In this document: positions 40,301 through 46,444 of the stretch, piece after piece
Position numbering within the stretch: position 1 is the first letter of the stretch
Layout: every line of letters starts with the position of its first letter
Origin: Epiperipatus broadwayi
Taxonomy: Eukaryota > Onychophora > Udeonychophora > Euonychophora > Peripatidae
Direction: 5' to 3'
Assembly: GCA_028023455.1 (NCBI GenBank)
Contig: JAQFVV010012416.1
Location: forward strand, 6,243,594 to 6,307,593
DNA: 64,000 nucleotides
Notes under the pieces: model-generated
What the model saw: the letters and a program-made list of their open reading frames with translations, nothing else
Told to the model about the DNA's origin: nothing
Databases searched by the model: none
Translations under genes and position numbers: made by a program

Positions 40301-43300
40301 TTTGAACATGATACAGATTTGAATGAAATTAATATGAAAATAACTGATACACTTTTAAAAACTGCAACAAACATAGCTGGTAGAAAAAAGCAGCAATTGA
40401 CTAATAAAATTTCTACTGAGACTAGAGAATTTATGAAGAAAAGAAGGAATATGAATATGTACAAAAATGATGTATTAAAAAGAATTGAATATCTCGAATT
40501 TTTAAAATGGTACGGAAAAGAGTTGAAAATGATATAAGAAAGTATAACTGTGAAATAGCAAGGAAAGCTGTAGAAGAAAATAAAAGTCTCAAAAATGTTA
40601 AACAACATTTTGGTATTGGTAGGAAATTTATATCTGCAATAAGAAAAAAAGATGGAATTATTACTAAAAAGAGAGATGACATCATGAAATTGGTAGAAGA
40701 TTTTTATCAAGAATTATATAGTAATAAAGAACAAGTACCTCCTATATCTATTACATCTTCCGAATTGCCCAGAATTTTAAATGAAGAAGTGAGACATGCA
40801 ATTAAGTGTATGAAGAAAGGAAAGGCTCCAGGAAATGATGGAATTATAATTGATATATTAAAAGAAGCAGGTGAAGAAATAGAAACAATTTTAGCAAAGT
40901 TGTATACCAAATGTCTAAATGATAAAGATGTACCGGAAGATTGGAAGAATGCAGTAATAATATTAATATTTAAAAAAGGTGATAAAGAAGATATTAGAAA
41001 TTACAGACCTATCAGCCTTTTATCAGTTTTATATAAAATTTTTACCAAGATAATTACAACTCGTCTACAGAGAACTTTGGATTTCCACCAACGAAGAGAA
41101 CAAGCTGGATTTAAAAGTGGTTTTAGTACAATAGATCATATCCAGGTATTGAGAGAAGTCATAGAAAGGACAAACGAATATGAGTTGTCATTATGTTTTG
41201 GATTTGTAGATTATGAAAAGGCATTCGATTCTATACACATTTCTTCAGTGATTAAAGCATTGGATCATCAAGGTATAGATCCAGGATATTGTCATATTTT
41301 AAAGAATATTTATAAAAATGCAACAGCAACAATTAGATTACATAATGATACTGGAAAAATCAACATTGAGAAAGGTGTAAGACAAGGTGACTCCATATCT
41401 CCAAAACTCTTTACAGCAGTGCTGCAAGAAGTATTTTGTGGATTAAAATGGGAAACTAAAGGAGTGAAAGTAAATGGAGAGTATTTAAGTCATTTAGATT
41501 TCGCAGATGATGTAGTTGTTTTTGCAAATAATGCTTCAGAGCTGCAGGAAATGTTGCAGGAGTTAGCAGATAAAAGTAGAAAAGTAGGACTAAAGATAAA
41601 TGTTAAAAAGACTAAAGTATAGTTTAATCGATTTGCTCAAAATATGAAAATAAAGATTGATTATGAAGAATTAGAAGAAGTTAACAGTTACAAATACCTT
41701 GGTCAGATTATTAATACAGATGGAAACATAATGGAGGAAATTAATCATAGAATTAAACTTAGTTGGAGTGCTTTTGGTAGAAATAACTTGATACTAAAAG
41801 GAAATATGCCTATGTGTTTGAAAAGGATGGTTTTTAACAAATGTGTTTTACTAGTTCTTACTTATGGATCTGAGACTTGTACACTTAATAGAAGAGCAAT
41901 ACAGAGACTTCAGACCACTCAAAGGAGTATGGAGAGATGTATGTTGGGAGTAACAAGAAGAGATCGAAAACGCAATGTATGGGTAAGACAACAAACAGGT
42001 ATTACTGACCTTATTGAAAAAATTAAAAGATTGAAATGGAGTTGGGCTGGACATATTGCTAGAAGAGATGATAATAGATGGACAATTGAAATTTTAAACT
42101 GGATTCCAAGAGATTGTAAAAGACCCAGAAAGAGACCACATGTGAGATGGATGGATGAAATAAGAAAATGTGCAAGTGTGTTTTGTAGAAGAGAAGCTAA
42201 AGATCAGAGAAGATGGATTAAACTTGGAGAGACCTTCATCCTGCAGTGGATTGATAATGGTTGATGATGATGATGATGATGAGATAAATGCATGCTCATT
42301 ACCTCTAAATGCTAAAATATCAATCTTTAATATACACAGGGGATAAGGAAAGCGGTAATGAGTTGCTAAAGTAGTAAACGAATAATGAGATAGACTGGAA
42401 TATGATCGCCTCTGCGATGTCATATCCAAGTCTTATAATAATGCAACAACAGGAATATCTCCGCTGCTGCGAAGTTAGATCCAAATCTCATAAAATAAAT
42501 GGGTCATAGCATGAAGGAATGAGCATCTTCATAAAACCCTAAATAACTCTCATTAACAAGCCAGAACAATCCTCTGCACTGGTAGCAAGACAAGAGCAAG
42601 ACTCTCTGGGTCTGAAAGATAAAAGGAGTGTTCCCACATTTGCGTGGAACGTAGACAAATGGGACCTGTCAAATTTAATTTTCCAAAGCAGGGACATACG
42701 CCTGCTGAAGAAACATAATGAAATAAACATGAAATTAGACAACCCAGTAACGCTATATTTATATATAATAATAAACATTTAGATTTAAATTTAAATCTAT
42801 ATAAATAAAACTTAAATGGTCACACCATAAATTTACAATATGTGAATATTCATTATATAGGCTTAATCAAGGCCTACACAGTTATTATATATTAAAATTT
42901 TTTATAAAGAAATTACTCCCTGCTTAATTAGAGATCTGCCCATAGACCTTAATATATACAGAATTATTGATACAATAGCTTACAATGACAATATATTACA
43001 TTGTGTTAAAAGTTTTAAAGAATTAAACTATCGTATCATATATTACATTATCAGTTTTATAGAACTGAAAACTGTGTATCTGCAGTATACATATATTTGT
43101 TCCTTTTAAAACAGAAAACAAAGTTTTAACTTTTAAATTCGTAAGATGAACTTTTAATTTAAAACTAAAAGTTGTTTATAAATCAATAGGTATATACAAA
43201 AGAAAATAAAGTTTTCTTTTAAACATCTTAACACTTGATCTTAATTTTTAAATTTGAAAGTTTTATATAAGCCATTGTAATTGGGTTAATGGCTAAATGC

Positions 43301-45674
43301 CATTTTTTCAAAGAACCAATTTTAAATAGGCAAATTTAAAATTGCAAATAAAATTAAAGCACAAATTAGAATCAGTGATAAAGGATATCTTGCTTTTATT
43401 TAATTACTGGACTTTTCTTTAGATACCGTCAAATATTTTAATCATTGAAATATTTTATTAAATTTACCTCCGTCTGATTCTTAAACAATAAGTCTAGCAA
43501 AATTTAAGAATGATCGAGTATATTGCAATAGTCAATCTTCCTTACTATGTACAATTAATTAAGCAAATAAACATTTTAAGAAGAAGAATATTTCTATAAT
43601 ACTAAAAAATACACACACATTTTAAGAATGGTTAATAAATAAATTGTGGAAGCGAAGAAAGCAGAATATTAGAGAGGCTATTTGAAATTTATAGTTTACA
43701 CAATTAAATTATTATTTTATCAGATCATCATGAAGGATTTTGATAAACAGTAGAATTGGTGGGCTGGTTATTCCCTTTTGGTGGTGATGGCATAGTATGT
43801 CAGCAATTTGGCTGGACAAATGTAGGCAAGGATTTGGATCAGCCTAGCATTCTATAAGATCAGGGAAACCCCATACTCAGCTTCACCGGTGATGGCTAGA
43901 GAAATTGTGGCGATCAACTTACTCATATTGTGATGTAATTTAACAGCTTAAAACTTTACAATAAATCTTTCAGAAGTTTACTATAACTAAATTCTACAAG
44001 AAATAAAAACTCTTTCTTCCCTTTCCTATATATACATCTCGAAAACAAAGTGATCTGGATCGGCTGTTTTCCAAATTAATTAATTAATTTAAACCTAAAG
44101 AAAATTCTTTTTTTTTTATTATCGCAGAGTCTTATTGATTACAATCTTAATGCAATTTAATTTTGAAATTTTACTAATTGCATTTTTTAATTAAATTACG
44201 AATATCTTTGATTTTTATCAAATTTCCAGTAATTATACTTTTATTAAAGCAGGCAAAACTCTCCATACAGTAGTGCCACTCAGTGCAAGCCAGGGTAATC
44301 CATGGCATCCATTGATTATTCTGGCTTGCACTAAGCGGCACTACTGTATGGAGAGTTTTGCCTGTTTTAATAACAGTTATGATCAAGCATAAGAAATGGT
44401 GATCATGTGATGTTTGGTGGTTTAATTATACTTTTGTCACCTTTTATTGTAATGACAATGCTACACTAACATATACATTCTAAAATTAGAATTTAGTACC
44501 TATATTCTTTTAATATCAATTGGTATTTAATTAATTAGAAAGTTAAACTTACTTTGCTGATTTGAAATCCCATATTTTTCACACATACCAATTCATAATT
44601 AAATTTCGTAATAAAATTTACATTTTTATAATATTATTTTTTTATATATTGTATTTTTTTAAAATGCCTTAATATTTTTTTAACTTGATAACAAATATAT
44701 ATACATGAAGCACATATGTATATGCATGTATATATATGACCACTTCAGTATATATATATTTTCTCATATTTGTATGGAATCTGGTTTCTATTTTTACATG
44801 CTTCTTATTTATTTTCTGTGGATAAAATCTCTGGCTTCCAAACTTTGCCAATAATATATATAGGTTCATTCATAAGTAACCTTGTTTATTTTTGCAATTA
44901 GTGAAAATAGTGAGATTTAAGCTGTGTTACTTATCTTAAACTGTTCATTGTAATCCTTATTAAATCTTGCAAAAATTCACAAATTAATTTCCAGTAGATT
45001 TTTACCCAATTATTTATAATATTACTATTTTTAATGTTAATAGCATCTTTTCAATTTTTGTCTTCATTTACAATAGTAATTATTCTTCCATTTATTTTAA
45101 TCTTAAATAATAAATAGATATTATGTAATATCTTCCAACTTGCCAGACTAATTTGTGATTACCAGCTGTCTCCAATGGTATTAGGCATTGGATTTGCATT
45201 CACAAAAGCTTATTGTAAAATAAATTAGATATTTTATAATGCAGTATCTAACTTCTGAATTGTAAATAATGATAAAATTATTCTGTATAGGATCAGATTT
45301 TGAGTTATCATTTCATGAATTAATAATTTTAATTTATGTATTTTATTTCTTCTGCAGGAAGCACGGAAAGAACGATTAGGACCCGGAGGACTTGATCCCG
45401 TAGAAGTTTTTGAAACTTTACCAAAAGTATGTTTTTTATTTTATTCATTTTAGTATTTTTTTAAAACAAAGTTGTTAATTTTTTTTTTTATTGACAGGAA
45501 ATGCAGGACTGTTTTGAAAAGAAAGACATTGGAATGTTGCAAGAAGTTATTAGTACACTTGAACCTGAATTGGCACGATATCATATGAAAAGATGCATCG
45601 ATTCTGGATTATGGATTCCTGAAGCGCAAAATGGTCAAGAAAACTCCGCCAAAGAAACTGCTCTTAAAAAGTAA
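7301..45674 (+). CDS. cdc37: Hsp90 co-chaperone Cdc37 (partial, six exons, 5' exons missing)
   Basis: Cdc37 is the cytosolic co-chaperone that loads protein kinases onto Hsp90. The spliced product of 7301-7366, 9493-9651, 9741-9856, 31756-31876, 45358-45426 and 45498-45674 is about 235 residues in one open frame across GT-AG junctions. Diagnostic segments in order are VINKKEARKQEDLTEEE, FVKKYEKQIKQFGMMRRWDD, ACEETANYLVLYCISLEVEE, HELMAHVAHQTIVMQYILEL, LDVDPRACISSFF, ERLGPGGLDPVEVFETLP and MKRCIDSGLWIPE. These cover the Hsp90-binding middle domain and the C-terminal domain. Animal Cdc37 has about 380 residues, so the N-terminal kinase-binding third, with its conserved start and phosphoserine, is not here. 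It should lie upstream on one or more exons; I searched 1-7300 by eye and found none. Introns are very uneven: about 2.1 kb, 89 bp, 21.9 kb, 13.5 kb and 71 bp. The long ones are filled with transposons. No frame damage is seen, so the gene looks functional. Confidence 0.96.
8275..8350 (+). repeat. Possible tRNA-derived SINE fragment
   Basis: GGATCAAATCC at about 8314-8324 resembles a pol III B box (GGTTCGANTCC). TAGCTTATAGTAGAGTG about 35 bp upstream is A-box-like. No tail or duplication is evident. The rest of the intron 7367-9492 is plain AT-rich sequence. Confidence 0.3.
9493..9651 (+). CDS. cdc37: cdc37 exon
   Basis: Acceptor TTTTCTTTTAG ends at 9492 and donor GTTGGT starts at 9652. It has 53 codons, phase 0. 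It encodes RDFVKKYEKQIKQFGMMRRW and, after a short link, ACEETANYLVLYCISLEVEE, the start of the Hsp90-binding domain. Confidence 0.95.
9741..9856 (+). CDS. cdc37: cdc37 exon
   Basis: Acceptor TTTCCCTCTAG ends at 9740 and donor GTAAGG starts at 9857. It encodes KHELMAHVAHQTIVMQYILE and LDVDPRACISSFFS. It ends two bases into an Arg codon, completed by the first base of the exon at 31756. The preceding intron is only 89 bp. Confidence 0.95.
10365..10706 (+). CDS. Unrecognised 113-codon frame in the DNA transposon
   Basis: The frame opens at a run of Phe codons. The plausible start is the later ATG of MKLSQSSIRPGDKFGGDKSS. It is Lys/Ser-rich, with a short cysteine pair near the C-terminus (KTCICGSSMRVYN). 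It lies between two copies of the transposon end (10107-10124 and 10906-10923), so it may be a leftover of a transposase or a cargo peptide. I recognise no domain. A 98-codon frame on the opposite strand overlaps it. Confidence 0.3.
   Translation: MFFFFFAKWKSHILTKMKLSQSSIRPGDKFGGDKSSPNVEMSRILRSLIKQRFVKTNKMVHFSKQIVCLKDLPSTELDAAAFLQAKNVLKIEKTCICGSSMRVYNTHTTSQFR
10800..11470. repeat. AT-rich tandem repeats inside the DNA transposon (left block)
   Basis: TTTTGATTAATAAAAAA-containing units recur about 170 bp apart (10815 and 10980). They are followed by units beginning CAATTAAACTACCTAATC at 11111 and 11266, with a partial unit at 11461. Each unit holds GGCCCTGTAATGTTA and AAACTAACCATAACAACATC. 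The same units resume on the far side of the PLE at 19988, so the PLE landed inside this array. Confidence 0.85.
11541..11568 (-). other. Hammerhead-like core motif, left arm end
   Basis: Minus strand reads CTGAAGA, A, a stem GACTG/CAGTC with loop CAGGT, then GAGAC. The intact right-arm copy at 19838-19865 ends GAAAC. See the findings for the comparison with the ribozyme core. Confidence 0.5.
12080..13480 (-). pseudogene. LINE reverse transcriptase, 3' half (left arm of the inverted PLE)
   Basis: Open pieces at 13480-13037, 12989-12720 and 12451-12221 belong to one non-LTR retrotransposon RT. The first carries NGVGLRQGCPMSPILFLLYL (RT motif B region) and LFFADIFLCAE (motif C region), where the second catalytic Asp is missing. 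The second gives the thumb region (YNKYDVARIVWKG). The third carries the start of a CCHC knuckle. It ends near 12080 in TGTGATGTGATG, the complement of the CACAT tail seen in the right arm. The 5' half (endonuclease, RT fingers) is absent. Frameshifts between pieces make it dead. Confidence 0.75.
13982..14317 (-). pseudogene. PLE GIY-YIG endonuclease domain (left arm)
   Basis: The 111-residue frame MIDNKYIGYNKEIINGVYVI... carries the GIY-like GVYVI, a Cys pair CKQC, then KYVRETKNSIKTRLKQHMAD. In the GIY-YIG family the second motif is YVG followed by E-T; here the Gly is Arg. The right-arm copy keeps KYVGETKNS. The frame ends EAILIRKIKPEFNTDSGIRM and a few residues, a typical PLE C-terminus. 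It is separated by frameshifts (14318-14561) from the RT upstream. Confidence 0.82.
14562..15303 (-). pseudogene. PLE reverse transcriptase (left arm)
   Basis: The 167-residue frame 15065-14562 has GMLMGGVLSAILSNIYKNEF (motif B region) and the intact catalytic RYVDDYFMIFNK. Upstream to 15303 the frame shows MDIISMYTNL (motif A with its Asp). A duplicated ACAGAATTTTATT just before KQKQG breaks the frame near 15050. So the catalytic residues are intact, but the gene is frameshifted and has no 5' end. Confidence 0.85.
15304..17375 (+). pseudogene. PLE reverse transcriptase and GIY-YIG endonuclease (right arm)
   Basis: The RT begins at the palindrome centre (ILIDEINDIFKKYEYRNL). It is split by a 765-bp insertion at 15653-16417, resumes with NAPLFFNRYVNDYFMIFN, and continues about 290 codons. 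The endonuclease part shows GVYVIKCEQC, then KYVGETKNSIKTRLKQHMAD and ETGHKFTQSS. Two catalytic Asp are lost: motif A reads KMVIISMYTN (Asp to Val) and motif C reads YVNDY (Asp to Asn). There is also a stop in FYK*KQG and a frameshift near 17300 before the terminal EAILIRKIKPEF. The endonuclease motifs are intact, the reverse of the left arm. Confidence 0.87.
15653..16417. mobile_element. 765-bp nonautonomous element with ATAA duplication
   Basis: It interrupts the right-arm RT at a point where the left arm is unbroken, so the empty site is known. Flanking ATAA at 15649-15652 and 16418-16421 is a 4-bp duplication. The ends are TTCTTTGAATGCATGA and, reverse-complemented on the right, CCCTTTGAACGATGAT. 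No coding frame. Inside is a perfect 12-bp hairpin at 16127-16154 (AAAAAAGATTGC, loop TGAC). The CCCTTTGAA end resembles piggyBac ends, but piggyBac uses TTAA, so the class is open. Confidence 0.82.
17820..19326 (+). pseudogene. LINE reverse transcriptase, 3' half, with CACAT tail (right arm)
   Basis: Same fragment as in the left arm. From 17824 the frames give VERAIESLAREIEIPLIGG, then FFFADYVFLCAERKEDMEVM, with Tyr where the second catalytic Asp should be. The long frame 18373-19143 (about 250 codons) covers the thumb and C-terminal region (MFGRLQFMDNKRIAKIVFNW) and a zinc knuckle CKLCKEGIENIGHLLLQC (C-x2-C-x8-H-x4-C). Frameshifts at a T-run near 17905, around 18080-18200 and near 18400 break it. 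The 3' UTR contains a duplicated GTTTAAG...CACATCACAT segment and ends in (CACAT)n at 19301-19325, a simple-repeat tail typical of non-LTR retrotransposons. Confidence 0.8.
19838..19865 (+). other. Hammerhead-like core motif, right arm end
   Basis: CTGAAGA, one extra A, stem GACTG/CAGTC with loop CAGGT, then GAAAC. It sits about 70 bp from the outer end of the inverted repeat. The core letters match CUGANGA...GAAA of hammerhead ribozymes, but the extra A before stem II is not canonical. Confidence 0.5.
19985..20340. repeat. AT-rich tandem repeats inside the DNA transposon (right block)
   Basis: Units starting CAATTAAACTACCTAATC at 19988 and 20178 (period about 190) continue the array interrupted at 11470. 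Confidence 0.85.
20404..22360. other. cdc37 intron, AT-rich, no gene seen
   Basis: Low-complexity AT-rich sequence with short TA runs (for example 21682-21700). A partial inverted match occurs around 21760-21850 (AAGTTTTAAAAAATCATTAA against TTAATGATTTTTAAAACTT). No coding signal. Confidence 0.5.
22361..22900 (+). pseudogene. LINE C-terminal fragment
   Basis: A 101-codon frame contains SSLPTSHFLVWRRGFTNLDP, then LCKLCQTRR. This pattern (short helix, basic stretch, Cys pair) is found at the C-terminus of many non-LTR retrotransposon RTs just before the His and Cys of the zinc knuckle. Past its stop, broken frames to about 22900 continue in similar style (NIGQVYADIIGRIKDRDKLL). There is no RT core, so it is a 5'-truncated, frameshifted remnant. 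The clade is not clear. Confidence 0.5.
22901..26600. other. cdc37 intron, AT-rich, no gene seen
   Basis: No supported feature. A slightly less AT-rich block at 24900-25170 has short open stretches on the minus strand that I could not assign. Several TA microsatellite runs occur, for example near 24498 and 24631. Confidence 0.4.
26601..27322. repeat. Diverged tandem duplication, about 405-bp period
   Basis: 26601-26908 and 27006-27322 are direct copies. Both start CTTGGGAGTCATTTGTCTTT, continue with GATATTACAYATGGGAAAGAG and GAATAACTCCATGTRTGTGT, and end GACRCTTGTAAAACAAAAT. They differ by scattered substitutions and small indels. Between them lies a hammerhead-like core at about 26978-27000. 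Confidence 0.88.
27323..27991. other. cdc37 intron, AT-rich, no gene seen
   Basis: AT-rich sequence without coding signal. It ends at the target ATAT of the next element. Confidence 0.5.
27996..30110 (+). mobile_element. Solo-LTR-like element, 2.1 kb, with 4-bp duplication
   Basis: Starts TGTAACGAGC and ends ATCGTTACA, the TG...CA plus inverted ends usual for Ty3/gypsy-type LTRs. Flanked by ATAT on both sides (27992-27995 and 30111-30114). The first 26 bp form a perfect hairpin (TGTAACGAGC, loop ACAGAC, GCTCGTTACA). A TATA box (CGTATAAAAGG) sits near 28476-28486. TGGCGCCCCG at about 30055-30064 resembles a tRNA-Lys primer site, so a short piece of internal sequence may remain. One 78-codon frame (29051-29287) is unrecognised. 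If it is a solo LTR it is unusually long. Confidence 0.55.
30274..30539. mobile_element. Palindromic SINE-like element with hammerhead-like core
   Basis: About 55-bp inverted arms (30274-30329 and 30485-30539) contain GGGGATTTGAACACAGACTT and its complement. The arm includes TGTTCAAATCCCC, similar to a pol III B box. Between the arms, the minus strand reads CTGATGA (30426-30420), stem II GTGCT/AGCAT with loop AGCTC, GAAA (30404-30401), and a perfect 10-bp stem III made of 30392-30401 with 30449-30458. Confidence 0.6.
30540..31755. other. cdc37 intron, AT-rich, no gene seen
   Basis: AT-rich sequence only, ending at the exon acceptor at 31755. Confidence 0.5.
31756..31876 (+). CDS. cdc37: cdc37 exon
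   Basis: Acceptor TATTCTAG ends at 31755 and donor GTTTCT starts at 31877. It completes the split Arg codon and encodes IKQADKVYLDAFQDELDSF, then KERVKGRAQIRIEKAIKEAE, the helical part of the middle domain. The preceding intron is about 21.9 kb. Confidence 0.95.
31877..33373. other. cdc37 intron, AT-rich, no gene seen
   Basis: Simple AT-rich sequence with (ATTT)n near 32878-32895. No coding signal. Confidence 0.5.
33374..35345 (-). mobile_element. Poseidon-like PLE remnant with repeated end sequences
   Basis: A roughly 95-bp end sequence occurs three times: 33374-33474 (plus), about 33555-33650 (minus) and about 35250-35345 (plus). It contains GAATGTATTTGSAATATTT and TTAGATGATGRAA. The coding remnant lies between the outer copies on the minus strand. 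On the minus strand near 33685-33720 is CTGAAGA, A, stem GAGGT/ACCTC, AGAAAC, the same motif type as in the other PLEs. Confidence 0.7.
33905..35270 (-). pseudogene. PLE reverse transcriptase and GIY-YIG endonuclease, broken
   Basis: Reading the minus strand from 35270: VPLRSIVSSRNSPGQNLQDF, then LLVSFDVENLFTNVS (motif A, Asp present), then MAMGP with the usual following residues deleted. Then comes the 136-codon frame 34823-34413 with LRYVDDTFVVWLHGEG (intact catalytic DD) and TTVYRKPIQIGKYLTYPSNH, a signature of Penelope/Poseidon RTs. Downstream, CINEIPCECGRTYIGETSRS and IEKRFHEHKLMI form a GIY-YIG domain running into the frame 34102-33905. Stops and frameshifts near 35110, 34950, 34860 and 34410-34200 break it. 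Confidence 0.85.
35346..36843. other. cdc37 intron, AT-rich, no gene seen
   Basis: AT-rich. A less AT-rich patch at 36627-36760 begins TGTAATGGTCAGG and could be an LTR edge, but no partner was found. Confidence 0.4.
36844..36913. mobile_element. Left part of a foldback element (split copy)
   Basis: AAACATCACATGACCACC through TTAAAACAGGCAAAACTC matches the ends of the foldback elements at 44241 and 50460. It breaks off at ACTATAT, where a 2-kb insertion starts. The right part resumes at 38872. Confidence 0.7.
36914..38871. mobile_element. 2-kb insertion splitting a foldback element, LTR-like
   Basis: Starts TGTAACAGTC and is bounded by ATAT on both sides (36910-36913 and 38872-38875). The two foldback halves rejoin sensibly if it is removed with one ATAT. 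The left ATAT and TG start resemble the LTR-like element at 27996, but the right end (CTTCTATCCTGA) is not the expected CA end. Less AT-rich blocks at 36914-37120 and 37679-38010 hold the frame below. Confidence 0.5.
37679..37924 (+). CDS. Unrecognised 81-codon frame
   Basis: MSDRTWLSRENFRMLKALYK through a Cys-rich end (NRSQCCEKEHCVQEW). The base composition is less AT-rich than the surroundings, which favours a real or formerly real unit. It lies inside the LTR-like insertion 36914-38871, so it may be element sequence. No domain recognised. Confidence 0.25.
   Translation: MSDRTWLSRENFRMLKALYKGGRVGCIRFYQCAMAQVNNNRKSRSWMDEITSGFLRQTPVLCNRSQCCEKEHCVQEWGVTC
38872..39087. mobile_element. Right part of the split foldback element
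   Basis: Inverted arms TGCCACACACAGCAAGCTAG...TCAATGGATGCC and their complement (about 38876-38922 and 39010-39056), then AGTAAGTTTTGCCTGTTTTAA, matching the family end. The loop holds a minus-strand motif: CTGACGA (38995-38989), A, stem GGC/GCC, A, GAAAC (38975-38971). Confidence 0.72.
39315..42281 (+). mobile_element. RTE-like LINE, near full length, 9-bp target duplication
   Basis: Flanked by AGATAAATG at 39306-39314 and 42282-42290. It is 2967 bp, close to the usual length of RTE elements (about 3.2 kb). It ends in (TGA)n at 42263-42281 with no poly(A), typical of RTE. It contains an apurinic endonuclease followed by RT on the plus strand. It lies in the cdc37 intron in the same orientation as the gene. 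Confidence 0.88.
39440..42264 (+). pseudogene. RTE-like endonuclease/reverse transcriptase with three breaks
   Basis: The start is probably the ATG at 39440 (MTTFYLGTYNCRSL); the frame is open about 24 codons further up. The endonuclease shows LGTYNCRSL, DIIGLCEVRRKG, VYAPSSHS, VMGDFNARIG and, after the first break, GSDHRLVRCKLRV, the catalytic layout of APE-type nucleases. The RT shows MKKGKAPGNDGI, NYRPISLLSVLYKIF, VDYEKAFDSI (motif A), GVRQGDSISPKLFTAVL (motif B) and HLDFADDVVVFAN (motif C, intact). The C-terminus has KYLGQIINTDG, WSWAGHIARRDDNRW and RPHVRWMDEIRKCA. Breaks are an in-frame TAG at 40037-40039, a frameshift near 40505 and an in-frame TAG at 41620-41622. All catalytic residues I can see are kept, so the copy is young. 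Confidence 0.9.
42291..44240. other. cdc37 intron, no firm gene
   Basis: A less AT-rich block at 42400-42780 has about 80 open codons on the plus strand (from about 42541, including FAWNVDKWDLSNLIFQSRDI) and a 79-codon frame on the opposite strand. Neither is recognised. The rest is AT-rich. Confidence 0.35.
44241..44373. mobile_element. Foldback element, 133 bp
   Basis: Nearly perfect inverted arms: TTATTAAAGCAGGCAAAACT, CTCCATACAGTAGTGCCACT and CAGTGCAAGCCAG on the left and their complement on the right, around a short centre. Same family and same length as 50460-50592. On the right the family sequence continues as AACAGTTATGATCAAGCATA to about 44420. Confidence 0.85.
44374..45357. other. 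cdc37 intron, AT-rich, no gene seen
   Basis: AT-rich sequence only, ending at the acceptor of the exon at 45358. Confidence 0.5.
45358..45426 (+). CDS. cdc37: cdc37 exon
   Basis: Acceptor TTCTTCTGCAG ends at 45357 and donor GTATGT starts at 45427. It has 23 codons, phase 0: EARKERLGPGGLDPVEVFET, then LPK. RLGPGGLDP is among the most conserved segments of Cdc37. Confidence 0.96.
45498..45674 (+). CDS. cdc37: cdc37 last exon with stop
   Basis: Acceptor TTTATTGACAG ends at 45497. It encodes EMQDCFEKKDIGMLQEVIST through MKRCIDSGLWIPE and a short polar tail ending ETALKK, then TAA at 45672-45674. The sequence AAAAAGTAATT here also reads as a splice donor (GT at 45671-45672). Using it with the strong acceptor at 46357-46358 gives ...KKH and a stop at 46363-46365, one residue longer. 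An AATAAA lies at about 45804-45809 for the unspliced form. Confidence 0.94.
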   Translation, partial: EMQDCFEKKDIGMLQEVISTLEPELARYHMKRCIDSGLWIPEAQNGQENSAKETALKK

Positions 45675-46358
45675 TTAGCAACTTTTGTGATATATCATCT
45701 TGGATTTGTTTACTTTCAAACCTGAAGTTGCCTAAAATATTTATATATATATATATATACACGAACACATATACACAGATATATATATATCATCTTTATT
45801 GTAAATAAATAAAACCTAGACATCTGTAAAATTTCCCAAGTATATATTTTGCCAACCTTTCAAGATATCTTCAGTTAAAAAGAAAATCAAGACCCTACTA
45901 TTACCGATTTGCAGTATCGTTGCAAAAGGTCATTTGTTACGCAAATATTTTGTGTAAAAACAACCCCCAAAATAAATTAATATTGTTAATTTTAATGCAT
46001 AACTGATTGCATTTTTTTTTTTAGAGAAAATAGGCAGCACAAAAGAGAAAGATTATATATGGCATTTATGCAGTTTTTTTTAATTATCATTTTTTATTTT
46101 TTTAGGTGGTTTTCTATCTTAATGAATAAACTGCATTGGAAGTAAAGTTTATATCTTATTTTTAATTAAGGTATACAATGCTTACTTTTTTAAAAAAAAC
46201 ATTAACTTTTATGTTGTTGCTTTTTTTTCTGTTTAGTTCTTGTTTTGTGTTTTTAAATATCCAGAATCATGTAAATTTAATAGTTTTATTCATTCATTAA
46301 ATTGAAATTGTTATATGTTATTTTATTCTTATTGTTCTATTTTTTTTTTTTTTTTCAG

Positions 46359-46444
46359 GCATTAAAATAAAATTTGTTTAATATAATCATTTTAATAAAT
46401 CACAAATGTTTACAAGTTATTATTTTACTTCTTATTGGAAATAA
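46359..46444 (+). other. cdc37: Possible alternative 3' terminal exon of cdc37 with polyA signals
   Basis: A tract of about 15 T followed by CAG ends at 46358. The following GCATTAA would add His and a stop to a transcript spliced from 45670. AATAAA signals follow at 46366-46371, 46394-46399 and 46439-46444. Which 3' end is used cannot be decided from sequence alone. Confidence 0.4.

Noticed and set aside
40285-40910. Frames of 141, 84 and 67 codons opposite the RTE LINE
   Set aside because: Antisense shadows of the LINE RT.
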